A DNA stretch of 10,902 nt from Pedobacter sp. (GTDB lineage: Bacteria > Bacteroidota > Bacteroidia > Sphingobacteriales > Sphingobacteriaceae). The notes beneath the pieces are model-generated. The model was not told the DNA's origin. It did no database searches and worked only from the letters and a program-made list of their open reading frames with translations. The first letter of the stretch is position 1. The number at the start of each line of letters is the position of its first letter. The stretch lies in the NCBI GenBank assembly GCA_028287885.1, contig JAQBOT010000265.1, positions 1 to 10,902 on the forward strand, in the 5' to 3' direction. This document shows, in pieces, positions 1 through 6,833 of the stretch. The translations under genes were made by a program, and so were the position numbers.

Positions 1-39
1 GATATTGACCTCGTCGTCAATAATTAATATTTTTCTCAT
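1..39 (-). CDS. Response regulator, N-terminal fragment (cut by window edge)
   Basis: Only the first 13 codons lie in the window. Read from the ATG at 39-37 on the minus strand they give MRKILIIDDEVNI, the textbook beginning of a receiver domain: beta strand 1 followed by the acidic DDE that binds Mg2+ near the phosphoacceptor Asp. The rest of the receiver and any output domain lie beyond base 1, so it could be OmpR-, LytTR- or NtrC-type or a lone receiver. It is in the same direction as the hydratase gene, with 100 bases between them. A near match to the Bacteroidota -7 element (TATATTTA, bases 79-72) sits about 32 bases before the ATG, so it may have its own promoter. The fragment is short, but the motif is very characteristic. 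Confidence 0.72.
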   Translation of the reverse strand, partial: MRKILIIDDEVNI

Positions 40-139
40 ACTTAAAGAAGCGTCAACTATAATTTTGACTCTAAATATAGCGAAATCTTTTTACTGGGAA
101 ATATTTTCTACACTTTATGCATTAGAAAATTACACAGGC
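40..139. other. AT-rich intergenic stretch before the left-edge response regulator
   Basis: This non-coding stretch lies between the hydratase stop codon and the ATG of the truncated response regulator. It is strongly AT-rich. The only signal is the weak -7-like element TATATTTA on the minus strand (bases 79-72; consensus TAnnTTTG, one mismatch), with no clear -33 element. I see no convincing terminator hairpin for the hydratase gene, so read-through into the response regulator cannot be excluded. Confidence 0.4.
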
Positions 140-922
140 TTATTTTCCTTGAAAGTTTGCTGGTCGTTTCTCCAGAAAAGCGGAAACACCTTCTTTGAAA
201 TCTGAGGTTTTAAAACAATCCGCAAACGCATTAATTTCAACATCATACCCGTTGACATTATGTTCAAAGACCGCGTTTGTGGCCTTGATTGCTGCTGCAA
301 TGGCCAAGGGAGCACGCAAATTAATTTTATTCAATACTTCCGCTGCCTTAGCAATCAGCTCATCGGCTGCTACAACGTAGTTAACCAAACCAATCCTTTC
401 GGCCTTTTCTGCTGAAATCATGTCTGCTGTTGCAATCAACTCGAATGCGCGGCCTTTCCCCACCAGCTGCGTTAATCTTTGCGTGCCACCATATCCAGGA
501 ATCAAACCTAAAGTAACTTCAGGCAGACCCAGACGCGCATTGTTAGCCGCAATTCGAATGTGACAGGCCATTGCAAGTTCCAATCCGCCCCCCAAAGCAA
601 AGCCATTGATTGCAGCAATGAAAGGTTTTGTAGAATTCTCAATGGCATTGAAAAGCATAGACTGTCCGGTTCTAGCCAGTTGTTCAGCATCTTCCCTGCT
701 CAATCCAGAAAACTCAGAAATGTCTGCTCCGGCAACAAAAGCTTTCTCTCCTGCACCTGTTAGAATTACACCGCGCACCTCTTTTGTATCCGTAGCATAG
801 CTAACTACATCAACAAGATCGCTTATCGTTTGCTTATTTAAAGCGTTTAGCTTTTCCGCCCGGTTGATGGTCACATATAAAATGTTATCAACCAATTTGG
901 TTAGTAGGTTCTGGTATTGCAT
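140..922 (-). CDS. Enoyl-CoA hydratase/isomerase (crotonase family)
   Basis: A 260-residue protein of usual crotonase length. It should add water across the 2-trans double bond of enoyl-CoA in the cytoplasm, as in beta-oxidation or branched-chain amino acid breakdown. The CoA/oxyanion-hole segment AGADI is at 64-68 and GGGLELAMAC at 111-120. By alignment from memory with rat mitochondrial crotonase, Ala66 and Gly112 form the oxyanion hole. Both catalytic glutamates are present, Glu115 (GGGLE) and Glu135 (LPEVTLGLIPG). Having both favours a true hydratase over an isomerase or other superfamily member that keeps one. The C-terminal EGVSAFLEKRPANF (244-257) is also typical. The ATG lies 2 bases after the stop of the B12-binding gene, so the two are surely co-transcribed. 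Chain-length preference cannot be read from the sequence. Confidence 0.93.
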   Translation of the reverse strand: MQYQNLLTKLVDNILYVTINRAEKLNALNKQTISDLVDVVSYATDTKEVRGVILTGAGEKAFVAGADISEFSGLSREDAEQLARTGQSMLFNAIENSTKPFIAAINGFALGGGLELAMACHIRIAANNARLGLPEVTLGLIPGYGGTQRLTQLVGKGRAFELIATADMISAEKAERIGLVNYVVAADELIAKAAEVLNKINLRAPLAIAAAIKATNAVFEHNVNGYDVEINAFADCFKTSDFKEGVSAFLEKRPANFQGK

Positions 923-924
923 AA

Positions 925-1344
925 TTAAAAGTTTCGGTTTTCTGTCACCCAGTTCTTGATGTATTCTGCAATGGTCTGCATGGTGGTACCCGGAGCAAAC
1001 AATTCTCCAACACCCATGGCTTTTAATTCCTTGATGTCGCCTTCAGGGATAATACCGCCACCTGTGAGCAACACATTCTCCAGCTGTTTGGCTTTCATAG
1101 CCGCGATGATTTTAGGAAACACGGTCATATGCGCACCTGATAAAATTGAGATCCCAATGGCATCTACATCTTCCTGCAAGGCGGCATTAACCACCATTTC
1201 CGGTGTTTGCCTTAATCCCGTATAAATGACTTCCATACCCGCGTCACGCAAGGAAGTTGCAATCACTTTTGCACCCCTGTCATGCCCATCAAGACCCACC
1301 TTTGCAACTAAAACACGTATAGGTCTGCTAAACGTTTTACTCAT
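925..1344 (-). CDS. Stand-alone cobalamin-binding subunit of an acyl-CoA mutase (methylmalonyl-CoA mutase C-terminal domain type)
   Basis: This 139-residue protein is a complete B12-binding Rossmann-like domain and nothing else. It carries the base-off/His-on signature DxHxxG as DGHDRG (19-24), in which His21 should ligate cobalt, the SxL motif as SIL (66-68), and the GG motif as GGG (95-97) before IIPEGDI. The sequence resembles the C-terminal domain of methylmalonyl-CoA mutase and the small subunits of split acyl-CoA mutases (methylmalonyl-, isobutyryl- or 2-hydroxyisobutyryl-CoA mutase). Such subunits work only with a separate TIM-barrel catalytic subunit, which is absent here. It is the first gene of a two-gene unit with the enoyl-CoA hydratase and is divergent from glnS across 79 bases. 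The domain is certain; the substrate of the mutase is not. Confidence 0.9.
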   Translation of the reverse strand: MSKTFSRPIRVLVAKVGLDGHDRGAKVIATSLRDAGMEVIYTGLRQTPEMVVNAALQEDVDAIGISILSGAHMTVFPKIIAAMKAKQLENVLLTGGGIIPEGDIKELKAMGVGELFAPGTTMQTIAEYIKNWVTENRNF

Positions 1345-1366
1345 AAATTATCAGAATAGTACCTGG

Positions 1367-1374
1367 TAAATGTA
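1367..1374 (-). promoter_or_regulatory. Possible -7 element for the B12-binding/hydratase unit
   Basis: On the minus strand this reads TACATTTA, one mismatch from the Bacteroidota -7 consensus TAnnTTTG, and ends 22 bases before the ATG. No TTG-like -33 element is seen about 20 bases further upstream, and single near matches are common in AT-rich DNA, so this is a weak candidate. Confidence 0.22.
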
Positions 1375-1395
1375 AGTAAATTAGCCGTTTTATAT

Positions 1396-1403
1396 TAACT
1401 TTG
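1396..1403 (+). promoter_or_regulatory. Probable -7 promoter element of glnS (TAACTTTG)
   Basis: TAACTTTG is an exact match to the Bacteroidota sigma-factor -7 consensus TAnnTTTG. It lies 20 bases before the glnS ATG, which would give a short leader. No clear -33 TTG motif lies at the expected distance upstream. Position, strand and exact match in a 79-base divergent intergenic region support the call. Confidence 0.5.
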
Positions 1404-1423
1404 GAGAAAAATTAAGAGTTTTT

Positions 1424-3082
1424 ATGAGTGAGGAAAGATCATTGAATTTTATTGAAGAGATCATTGAAAACGATTTAAATAGTGGAAAATATAAGACTTT
1501 AATCACCCGTTTCCCACCGGAGCCAAACGGATATTTACACATAGGACACGCGAAAGCAATATGCCTGAATTTCGGGCTTACCAAGAAGTATGGTGGTTAC
1601 ACCAACCTCAGGTTTGATGATACCAACCCGGTAACAGAAAAGACGGAATATGTAGATAGCCAGCAGGCAGATATCAAATGGCTTGGCTTCGAATGGAAGA
1701 ACGAATTATATACATCGGATTACTTTGAGACTTTATACCAATTTGCTGTAAAGCTGATTCAGGATGGGCTCGCCTATGTAGATCACAGCACAGCTGAAGA
1801 GATTGCACAAGCAAAAGGAACTCCTACTGAGCCTGGAAAAGACAGCATCTACAGAAGCCGCAGCATTGAAGAAAACCTGGATCTCTTTACACGCATGAAA
1901 AATGGGGAGTTCCCCGATGGCGCATGTATTCTAAGGGCAAAGATCGATATGGCACATACGAATATGCTGATGCGCGATCCGATCATTTACAGAATTAAAC
2001 ATGCCGATCACCACCGGACAGGCAGCACATGGTGCATATATCCCATGTACGACTTTGCTCACGGTCAAAGTGATAGTATAGAATCGATCACCCATTCTCT
2101 TTGTACACTTGAATATGTATCCCACCGTGAACTGTACGACTGGTTTATTGAAAAGCTCGAGATATTCCCTTCTCATCAGTATGAATTTGCACGGCTGAAC
2201 CTTACGTATACCGTTATGAGTAAAAGAAAATTACTTCAGCTTGTCAACGAAGGGCATGTTAGCGGATGGAATGATCCACGGATGCCAACCATCAGTGGCC
2301 TACGGAGAAGAGGATATACGGCAGCAAGTATACGTGAGTTTTGCGAGCGCATTGGTATCGCCAAACGAGAAAACCTGATTGAATTGAGCTTACTTGAATT
2401 CTGCGTACGTGAAGATCTGAACAAGACAGCAAACCGGGTTATGGCAGTGATGGATCCGATAAAGATGATCATCACGAACTACAACCAGGATTCAGAGATC
2501 CTGATCGGAGAAAACAACCCGGAAGCTGAAGATAAAGGCGGTCAACGTGAAATTCCTTTCAGCAAAGAGTTGTGGATTGAGCGTGAAGATTTCATGGAAG
2601 AACCAGCAAAGAAATGGTTTAGACTTGCGCCAGGCGCCATGGTCAGACTTAAATTTGCTTACATCGTGAAGTGCGAAGATTTCAAGAAAGATGAAAACGG
2701 AAACATTACCGAGATCTACTGTACCTATTTCCCTGACTCAAAGAGCGGTGAGGACACCAGCGGAATCAACGTAAAGGGAACAATTCACTGGGTAAGTGCA
2801 ATGCATGCTAAAACTGCCGAAATCAGAAATTACGACCGCTTATTTACTGTTGAGTCACCAGATAGCGAAGAAGGTGATTTCAAGGACTATTTAAACCCAG
2901 ACAGCGTGGAAGTTATCGAAAACGCTTACATAGAGCCTTATTTGGCAGAGGCAAATGCCGAAACCGGCTATCAGTTTATCCGCAAAGGGTACTATACACT
3001 GGATAGCGATTCTACAGCCGAAAAGCTTGTTTTCAACCGCACAGTATCTTTAAAAGATGCCTGGGCAAAAGGTAAAAAATAA
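1424..3082 (+). CDS. glnS: Glutaminyl-tRNA synthetase
   Basis: A 552-residue class I aminoacyl-tRNA synthetase that charges tRNA-Gln with glutamine in the cytoplasm; E. coli GlnRS has 554 residues, so it is full length. The Rossmann catalytic domain shows the ATP-binding HIGH sequence at 39-42 within PPEPNGYLHIGHAK, and the second class I signature as VMSKRK from residue 264. PPEPNGYLHIGH and VMSKR separate GlnRS from the related GluRS. The part after about residue 340 corresponds to the C-terminal beta-barrel anticodon-binding domains. The start is supported by an exact -7 element just upstream and by MSEERSLNFIEEII, a typical GlnRS opening. There is no strong ribosome binding site, as is usual in this phylum. 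Direct charging by GlnRS would make the Glu-tRNA-Gln amidotransferase route unnecessary for glutamine. Confidence 0.98.
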   Translation: MSEERSLNFIEEIIENDLNSGKYKTLITRFPPEPNGYLHIGHAKAICLNFGLTKKYGGYTNLRFDDTNPVTEKTEYVDSQQADIKWLGFEWKNELYTSDYFETLYQFAVKLIQDGLAYVDHSTAEEIAQAKGTPTEPGKDSIYRSRSIEENLDLFTRMKNGEFPDGACILRAKIDMAHTNMLMRDPIIYRIKHADHHRTGSTWCIYPMYDFAHGQSDSIESITHSLCTLEYVSHRELYDWFIEKLEIFPSHQYEFARLNLTYTVMSKRKLLQLVNEGHVSGWNDPRMPTISGLRRRGYTAASIREFCERIGIAKRENLIELSLLEFCVREDLNKTANRVMAVMDPIKMIITNYNQDSEILIGENNPEAEDKGGQREIPFSKELWIEREDFMEEPAKKWFRLAPGAMVRLKFAYIVKCEDFKKDENGNITEIYCTYFPDSKSGEDTSGINVKGTIHWVSAMHAKTAEIRNYDRLFTVESPDSEEGDFKDYLNPDSVEVIENAYIEPYLAEANAETGYQFIRKGYYTLDSDSTAEKLVFNRTVSLKDAWAKGKK

Positions 3083-3143
3083 TGGGCATTAAGTGCAAAT
3101 GGCCACACAAAGCTAAGCACTGCGCTAAAAGATTAGATACTTC

Positions 3144-3182
3144 AAAAAACCCCAAAAAGCTAAATACTTTTTGGGGTTTTTT
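3144..3182. terminator. Bidirectional rho-independent terminator between glnS and the amidase gene
   Basis: A perfect 16-bp inverted repeat: left arm 3144-3159 (AAAAAACCCCAAAAAG), 7-base loop CTAAATA (3160-3166), right arm 3167-3182 (CTTTTTGGGGTTTTTT). The outer A/T pairs give a U-tract at the 3' end of the stem on either strand. It starts 61 bases after the glnS stop and ends 57 bases from the amidase stop, so it can end transcription of both convergent genes. Confidence 0.88.
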
Positions 3183-3239
3183 ATGAGTAGAACATCTAAC
3201 TTAAACAATGAAACCTAGCATTTAGCTAAGCTTTTGATC

Positions 3240-4073
3240 TTACATATACTTCGGATACAAATTAAATAAAACAAGCTTAAGCGCAGGTGTAATCTCCGGC
3301 GTTGTTTCCATAGGCAGAAAATGTCGCTTGAACGCTGTAACCGCTGCCCCCAAATTGCTGGTATCGTAACCAATAATGCGTAATGCAACTACCGCATCAA
3401 AGGTCTCCGGCGGCATGTTCAACACCGCATCATACCACAATCCGTAGCCTTTCTCCGCCAATACCTTCCAGGGAAACTTGTTTGGATCGGGCTTACGTTT
3501 TGGCGCAATATCCGCATGCCCAATAAAGTTAGCCGTAGGTATGTTATATTTCCTCTTTAAGGTGCCCAGCAGGCTTAGTAAACTCTTGATCTGAGCATCA
3601 GAATACGGTTCATTCCCATTGTTGTCCAGCTCGATGCCGATAGAAGAAGAATTTAGATCTGTGTCATTTCCCCACTTGCCCAGGCCCGCGTGCTGTGATC
3701 TTAGGTAATCATTAACCATGTGCACTACTTTTCCATCCCGGCTTACTACATAATGTGCGCTGACCTCGGTTCTCGCCAGAATAAACGTTTTTACGGTCTG
3801 ATCCAGGGAGGTTTGTGCGGTATGATGTATAATAACGAAATTAGGCTTGCGGATTCCGAAGTTTACCGAGCCCACGAACGTTTGCTGATCCGGAGAAATG
3901 GAGTCGATCTGCTGTGTTAATGGAGGCATCGCTTTGATCGTATTCGCAAAAGCTTTGGTCTTTTCTTTATAGATTTTGTTTGTGGCGGCATATTTGTTTG
4001 TTGTACACGCAGAAAGAACCACCAAAGGCAGCATGAACATCAATTTATTTATAGGTTTATTCGTTATCACCAT
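3240..4073 (-). CDS. amiD: N-acetylmuramoyl-L-alanine amidase, AmiD-like lipoprotein (Amidase_2)
   Basis: A 277-residue zinc amidase that should cut the bond between N-acetylmuramic acid and L-alanine in peptidoglycan or its anhydro-muropeptides. A lipoprotein signal peptide ends in the lipobox LSAC with Cys23, so the mature protein should be tethered to a membrane on the periplasmic side (outer membrane likely). The Amidase_2 domain spans about 75-205. Predicted zinc ligands are His83 (IIHHTAQ), His186 (FIGHADIAP) and Asp196 (KPDP). Glu148 (IGIELD) and Lys194 match the other active-site residues of the AmpD/AmiD family. Residues about 222-275 (ALRIIGYD...AVTAFKRHF) resemble the C-terminal peptidoglycan-binding domain of E. 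coli AmiD. It converges with glnS and is divergent from the M49 peptidase gene. It probably acts in wall turnover and recycling; the AmiD name is by resemblance. Confidence 0.92.
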   Translation of the reverse strand: MVITNKPINKLMFMLPLVVLSACTTNKYAATNKIYKEKTKAFANTIKAMPPLTQQIDSISPDQQTFVGSVNFGIRKPNFVIIHHTAQTSLDQTVKTFILARTEVSAHYVVSRDGKVVHMVNDYLRSQHAGLGKWGNDTDLNSSSIGIELDNNGNEPYSDAQIKSLLSLLGTLKRKYNIPTANFIGHADIAPKRKPDPNKFPWKVLAEKGYGLWYDAVLNMPPETFDAVVALRIIGYDTSNLGAAVTAFKRHFLPMETTPEITPALKLVLFNLYPKYM

Positions 4074-4160
4074 ATTCAGATTTTGGAGAGGTGAAATTAA
4101 TAATATTTACTTAATTGCTTCGGAATACCCCAATCTTTATGTCTGCCTTATAATTTTTCC

Positions 4161-4168
4161 TAATTTTG
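4161..4168 (+). promoter_or_regulatory. Probable -7 promoter element of the M49 peptidase gene (TAATTTTG)
   Basis: TAATTTTG matches the Bacteroidota -7 consensus TAnnTTTG exactly, 28 bases before the ATG of the peptidase gene, inside the 123-base region shared with the divergent amidase gene. No convincing -33 element is visible. I found no matching element for the amidase on the other strand. Confidence 0.5.
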
Positions 4169-4196
4169 GACCCTCAAACATTGAACCCTTAGTCAA

Positions 4197-5882
4197 ATGA
4201 AACCGATCAGCAAAGCAACTTTACTTCTTGCCGGATTGCCTTTTATAGCCGGCATCGTATCCTGTACAAACACGAGTAAAGATGTAGCATCAACGAGCGA
4301 AAAAACAGTCGTACTGCCCGACACCATGCAACAATATGTAACGGACAGGCTCAAAATATATGAATCTGTAAAGCTCACAACCAACTTAAACCAACTTACA
4401 TCAGCTGATCGCAAAATCCTTCCACTTCTTATTGAAGCTGCACAGATCATGGATGATTTGTACTGGAAGCAAACCTATCCGCAGCGCGACAGCCTGATGA
4501 GCGCTGTGAAAGATGAACGTGCAAAAGAGTTCATCCGCATCAATTATGGCCCCTGGGATAGGTTGAACAACAATAAACCGTTTATCGCAGGGATTGGCGC
4601 AAAACCAAAAGGTGCTGGCTTTTACCCCCAGGATATGACTAAAGAAGAACTGGAGAAATCTTCGCTTAAAGATAAATACGGACAGTACTCGCTTGTTAAA
4701 AGAGACTCTTCTGGTAAACTTATAACTGTTCCTTATCACGTTGCATTTGCAGCTGACCTTCAAAGAGCATCAAGCTTACTTAAACAAGCAGCCTTGATTT
4801 GTGAAGATGCAGGCTTGAAGAAATATCTGAACCTCCGGGCAGATGCATTGATGACTGATAAATTCACAGAAAGTGATTATGCCTGGCTGGATATGAAGAC
4901 CAATGCCTTGGACCTGATCATCGGCCCGATAGAGAACTATGAAGACAATATATTTAACGCAAGAGCCGCTTATGAGGCCTACGTTCTTGTTAAAGATAAG
5001 GAATGGAGTAAAAGGCTGGCTAAATACGTAAGCATGCTTCCTGCCCTGCAAAAGGGATTACCTGTTGACGCCAAATACAAGAAGGAAAAACCGGGGACAG
5101 ATTCTGAACTAAATGCATATGATGTTGTGTTTTATGCAGGGGATTGCAATGCAGGTTCTAAAACCATCGCCGTTAACTTACCGAACGACGAACTGATCCA
5201 GCAGAAAAAAGGCACGCGAAGATCTCAATTGAAAAACGCCATGAAAGCCAAGTTTGAAAGAATACTTGTGCCAATATCAAAAGAGCTCATCGACAAAAAC
5301 CAACAGCGATACATCAAATTCGATGCTTTCTTTGCCAATGTCATGTTCCATGAAGTAGCGCATGGCCTGGGCATCAAGAAAACAATCAACGGCAAAGGCT
5401 TTGTTAAAGCAGCTCTAAAAGACCAATATTCCTGGTTGGAAGAAGGAAAGGCAGATGTACTTGGACTTTATATGGTTACAAACCTGCTGAAGCAAGGGGA
5501 GTTGAAAGGTGACATTAAAGAGTTTTACACCACTTATATGGCCGGTCTACTTCGCTCTGTAAGATTTGGGGCTTCAGATGCACACGGTCAAGCAAATATG
5601 CAGTGTTTCAACTTTTTTAAAGCGAAAGGCGCATTTATCAGAACACAAGCAGGAAGCTATCAAGTCGACTATGATAAGTTTGGTATTGCGATGAATGACC
5701 TGAGCAAATTGATCCTGACATTACAAGGAAATGGAGATAAAGCGGCGGTAGAAAAAGCTCAGAAAGAAAATGCGGTAGTGTCTACTGAACTTCAGAATGA
5801 TTTGAATAGATTAAGTAAGCTTAAAATCCCTGTAGATATCGTTTTCGAACAGGGAGTAGATGTTTTAGGCGGGGGATTATAA
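4197..5882 (+). CDS. M49-family zinc peptidase (dipeptidyl-peptidase III-like) lipoprotein
   Basis: A 561-residue protein with a lipoprotein signal (hydrophobic core about 6-20, lipobox IVSC with Cys23), so it should be exported and lipid-anchored. The zinc motif is HEVAH at 385-389, and the second motif is LEEGKADVLGLY with Glu415/Glu416 (counterpart of EECRAE in human DPP III). By homology the ligands are His385, His389 and Glu416, and Glu386 is the catalytic base. NYGPWDRL (116-123) and FYPQDMT (142-148) are motifs I associate with the Bacteroidota M49-like hydrolases. Classical DPP III has HEXXGH; this one has the five-residue HEXXH, as in plant and bacterial members often annotated as Zn-dependent hydrolases. 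The expected activity is release of dipeptides from the N-terminus of short peptides, but peptidase activity is inferred. It is divergent from the amidase gene and overlaps the stop of the downstream receiver gene on the other strand. Confidence 0.85.
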   Translation: MKPISKATLLLAGLPFIAGIVSCTNTSKDVASTSEKTVVLPDTMQQYVTDRLKIYESVKLTTNLNQLTSADRKILPLLIEAAQIMDDLYWKQTYPQRDSLMSAVKDERAKEFIRINYGPWDRLNNNKPFIAGIGAKPKGAGFYPQDMTKEELEKSSLKDKYGQYSLVKRDSSGKLITVPYHVAFAADLQRASSLLKQAALICEDAGLKKYLNLRADALMTDKFTESDYAWLDMKTNALDLIIGPIENYEDNIFNARAAYEAYVLVKDKEWSKRLAKYVSMLPALQKGLPVDAKYKKEKPGTDSELNAYDVVFYAGDCNAGSKTIAVNLPNDELIQQKKGTRRSQLKNAMKAKFERILVPISKELIDKNQQRYIKFDAFFANVMFHEVAHGLGIKKTINGKGFVKAALKDQYSWLEEGKADVLGLYMVTNLLKQGELKGDIKEFYTTYMAGLLRSVRFGASDAHGQANMQCFNFFKAKGAFIRTQAGSYQVDYDKFGIAMNDLSKLILTLQGNGDKAAVEKAQKENAVVSTELQNDLNRLSKLKIPVDIVFEQGVDVLGGGL

Positions 5883-5898
5883 GTGTTTGCTTATAATC
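5875..5898. terminator. Stem-loop across the overlapping convergent stop codons
   Basis: GATTATAAG (5875-5883) and CTTATAATC (5890-5898) form a perfect 9-bp stem with a 6-base loop. In the plus-strand RNA, G-U and G-C pairs with 5871-5874 and 5899-5902 could lengthen it. It covers the stop codons of both the M49 peptidase gene and the receiver gene, where there is no intergenic space. No clear U-tract follows on either side, so it is a weak terminator at best; an mRNA 3'-end or processing structure is the alternative. Confidence 0.35.
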
Positions 5899-6239
5899 TT
5901 CTCTAACTCTTCAATATCAAAAGGTTTAGATAAGTAATCGTCTGCACCAGCCTGCTCGGCAAGTGACTTTACATCGTTGTTTGCAGAAAAATAGATCACC
6001 GGAATATGTTGCAATTCAGCATGTGCTTTCAATTCTTTAGTCGCATCTATTCCGCCAACATCAGGAAGCCAGTTATCCATAAAAATGATGTCAGGCGTAT
6101 AAGAAGTCACCTGTTCAATGATGTTATTCGATGTAGATGAGGTCTTAATCTCATATCCTGCATCTTCAAGAATAATTGTACATAGGTCCAAGATGTCAAC
6201 GTTATCGTCAAACACGAACACTTTTTTAGCTCTCTCCAT
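5877..6239 (-). CDS. Single-domain response regulator (receiver only), last gene of the signalling operon
   Basis: The 120 residues form one receiver domain with no output domain. The acidic pair is Asp11/Asp12 (FVFDDN), the phosphoacceptor is Asp55 (IIFMDNWLPD), the switch Ser/Thr is Ser85 (YFSAND-like) and the conserved lysine is Lys105 (SKPFD). All residues needed for phosphotransfer are present, so it should accept phosphate, probably from the hybrid kinase of the same operon, and act through protein contact. CheY-like binding to a partner or regulation of the neighbouring CheB in trans are both possible. The ATG lies 12 bases after the cheB stop. Its last six bases overlap the end of the M49 peptidase gene on the other strand. 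The DNW after the phosphoacceptor differs from the DMM of the other lone receiver, so the two are not recent copies. Confidence 0.92.
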   Translation of the reverse strand: MERAKKVFVFDDNVDILDLCTIILEDAGYEIKTSSTSNNIIEQVTSYTPDIIFMDNWLPDVGGIDATKELKAHAELQHIPVIYFSANNDVKSLAEQAGADDYLSKPFDIEELEKIISKHL

Positions 6240-6251
6240 TTATGGGGCTTT

Positions 6252-6833
6252 TTAACTGGATAACAAATTTATAAATTTTGCAGCATCTTTAATACCCAAA
6301 GTGTAATCTATTTTTACATTTTCAGCGGCCTGGGCCGGCATGTAAGAAACCTGCGCCGATTTTGGGTCCTGAATGACTGCTATTCCGCCAAAAGCCTTGA
6401 CTACTTTTAAGCCATTTACGCCATCAGAATTCGATCCTGAAAGCAACATGCAAACCAATTTATCCTTATAAACCTCTGCAGCTGCTTCAAAAGTCGCATC
6501 AATAGATGGCCGGGAGTAATTGATCTTTTCAGAAAAATCCAAAGAAAAGCTGCGATCGTTTTCAATCAGCAGGTGGTAATCGCTTGGGGCTATATAGATA
6601 AATCCAGCTTTAATGGTTTCTTTCTCATCCGCCTCCTTAACCCTTAGGCGAGTCTTTCCAGACAAGAGATCCGGCAATAAGGAATCTGTGCCACGCTTCC
6701 GGTGTACAACAATAATGATCGGAAAAGAAAGATCTCCATTGAGGTCTGGCAATACTTTTAAGAGCACGTCCAGACTGCCTGCAGAACCTCCGATTATTAA
6801 TGCTTCACAAGCCATCAGCTTACTTTCCTCCAT
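6252..6833 (-). CDS. cheB: CheB-type protein-glutamate methylesterase domain without receiver
   Basis: A 193-residue protein consisting of the CheB methylesterase domain only; chemotaxis CheB is about 350 residues with an N-terminal receiver. The catalytic triad is visible: Ser17 in GGSAGS, His44 in VVHRKRG and Asp137 in SGSNSDGVNG, plus YSRPSID (106-112). It should hydrolyse glutamate methyl esters or deamidate glutamine on a signalling protein. The gene overlaps cheR. From the first ATG (6833) the overlap is 19 bases. A second ATG at 6815-6813 (Met7) overlaps the cheR stop as TGATG, and GGAGG lies 11 bases before it, so a 187-residue product from Met7 is quite possible. Control must come from elsewhere, since the usual phosphorylation switch is missing; the flanking lone receivers are candidates. 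Confidence 0.92.
   Translation of the reverse strand: MEESKLMACEALIIGGSAGSLDVLLKVLPDLNGDLSFPIIIVVHRKRGTDSLLPDLLSGKTRLRVKEADEKETIKAGFIYIAPSDYHLLIENDRSFSLDFSEKINYSRPSIDATFEAAAEVYKDKLVCMLLSGSNSDGVNGLKVVKAFGGIAVIQDPKSAQVSYMPAQAAENVKIDYTLGIKDAAKFINLLSS

Noticed and set aside
3..22. 7-bp inverted repeat (TATTGAC / GTCAATA) followed by a T-rich stretch, possible terminator
   Set aside because: It lies inside codons 6-13 of the truncated response regulator on the minus strand and is AT-rich and short; the coding explanation is better.
60..67. Exact TAATTTTG (-7 element match) on the plus strand
   Set aside because: It points into the antisense of the hydratase gene with no gene to drive; probably chance in AT-rich DNA.
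5..205. 66-codon plus-strand open frame at the left end
   Set aside because: It starts at TTG, runs antisense over the response regulator start and the end of the hydratase gene, and resembles no family I know.
3083..3239. Search for an RNA gene or small gene between glnS and the amidase gene
   Set aside because: Apart from the terminator stem, only short 5-bp repeats and no convincing reading frame or RNA fold were seen.
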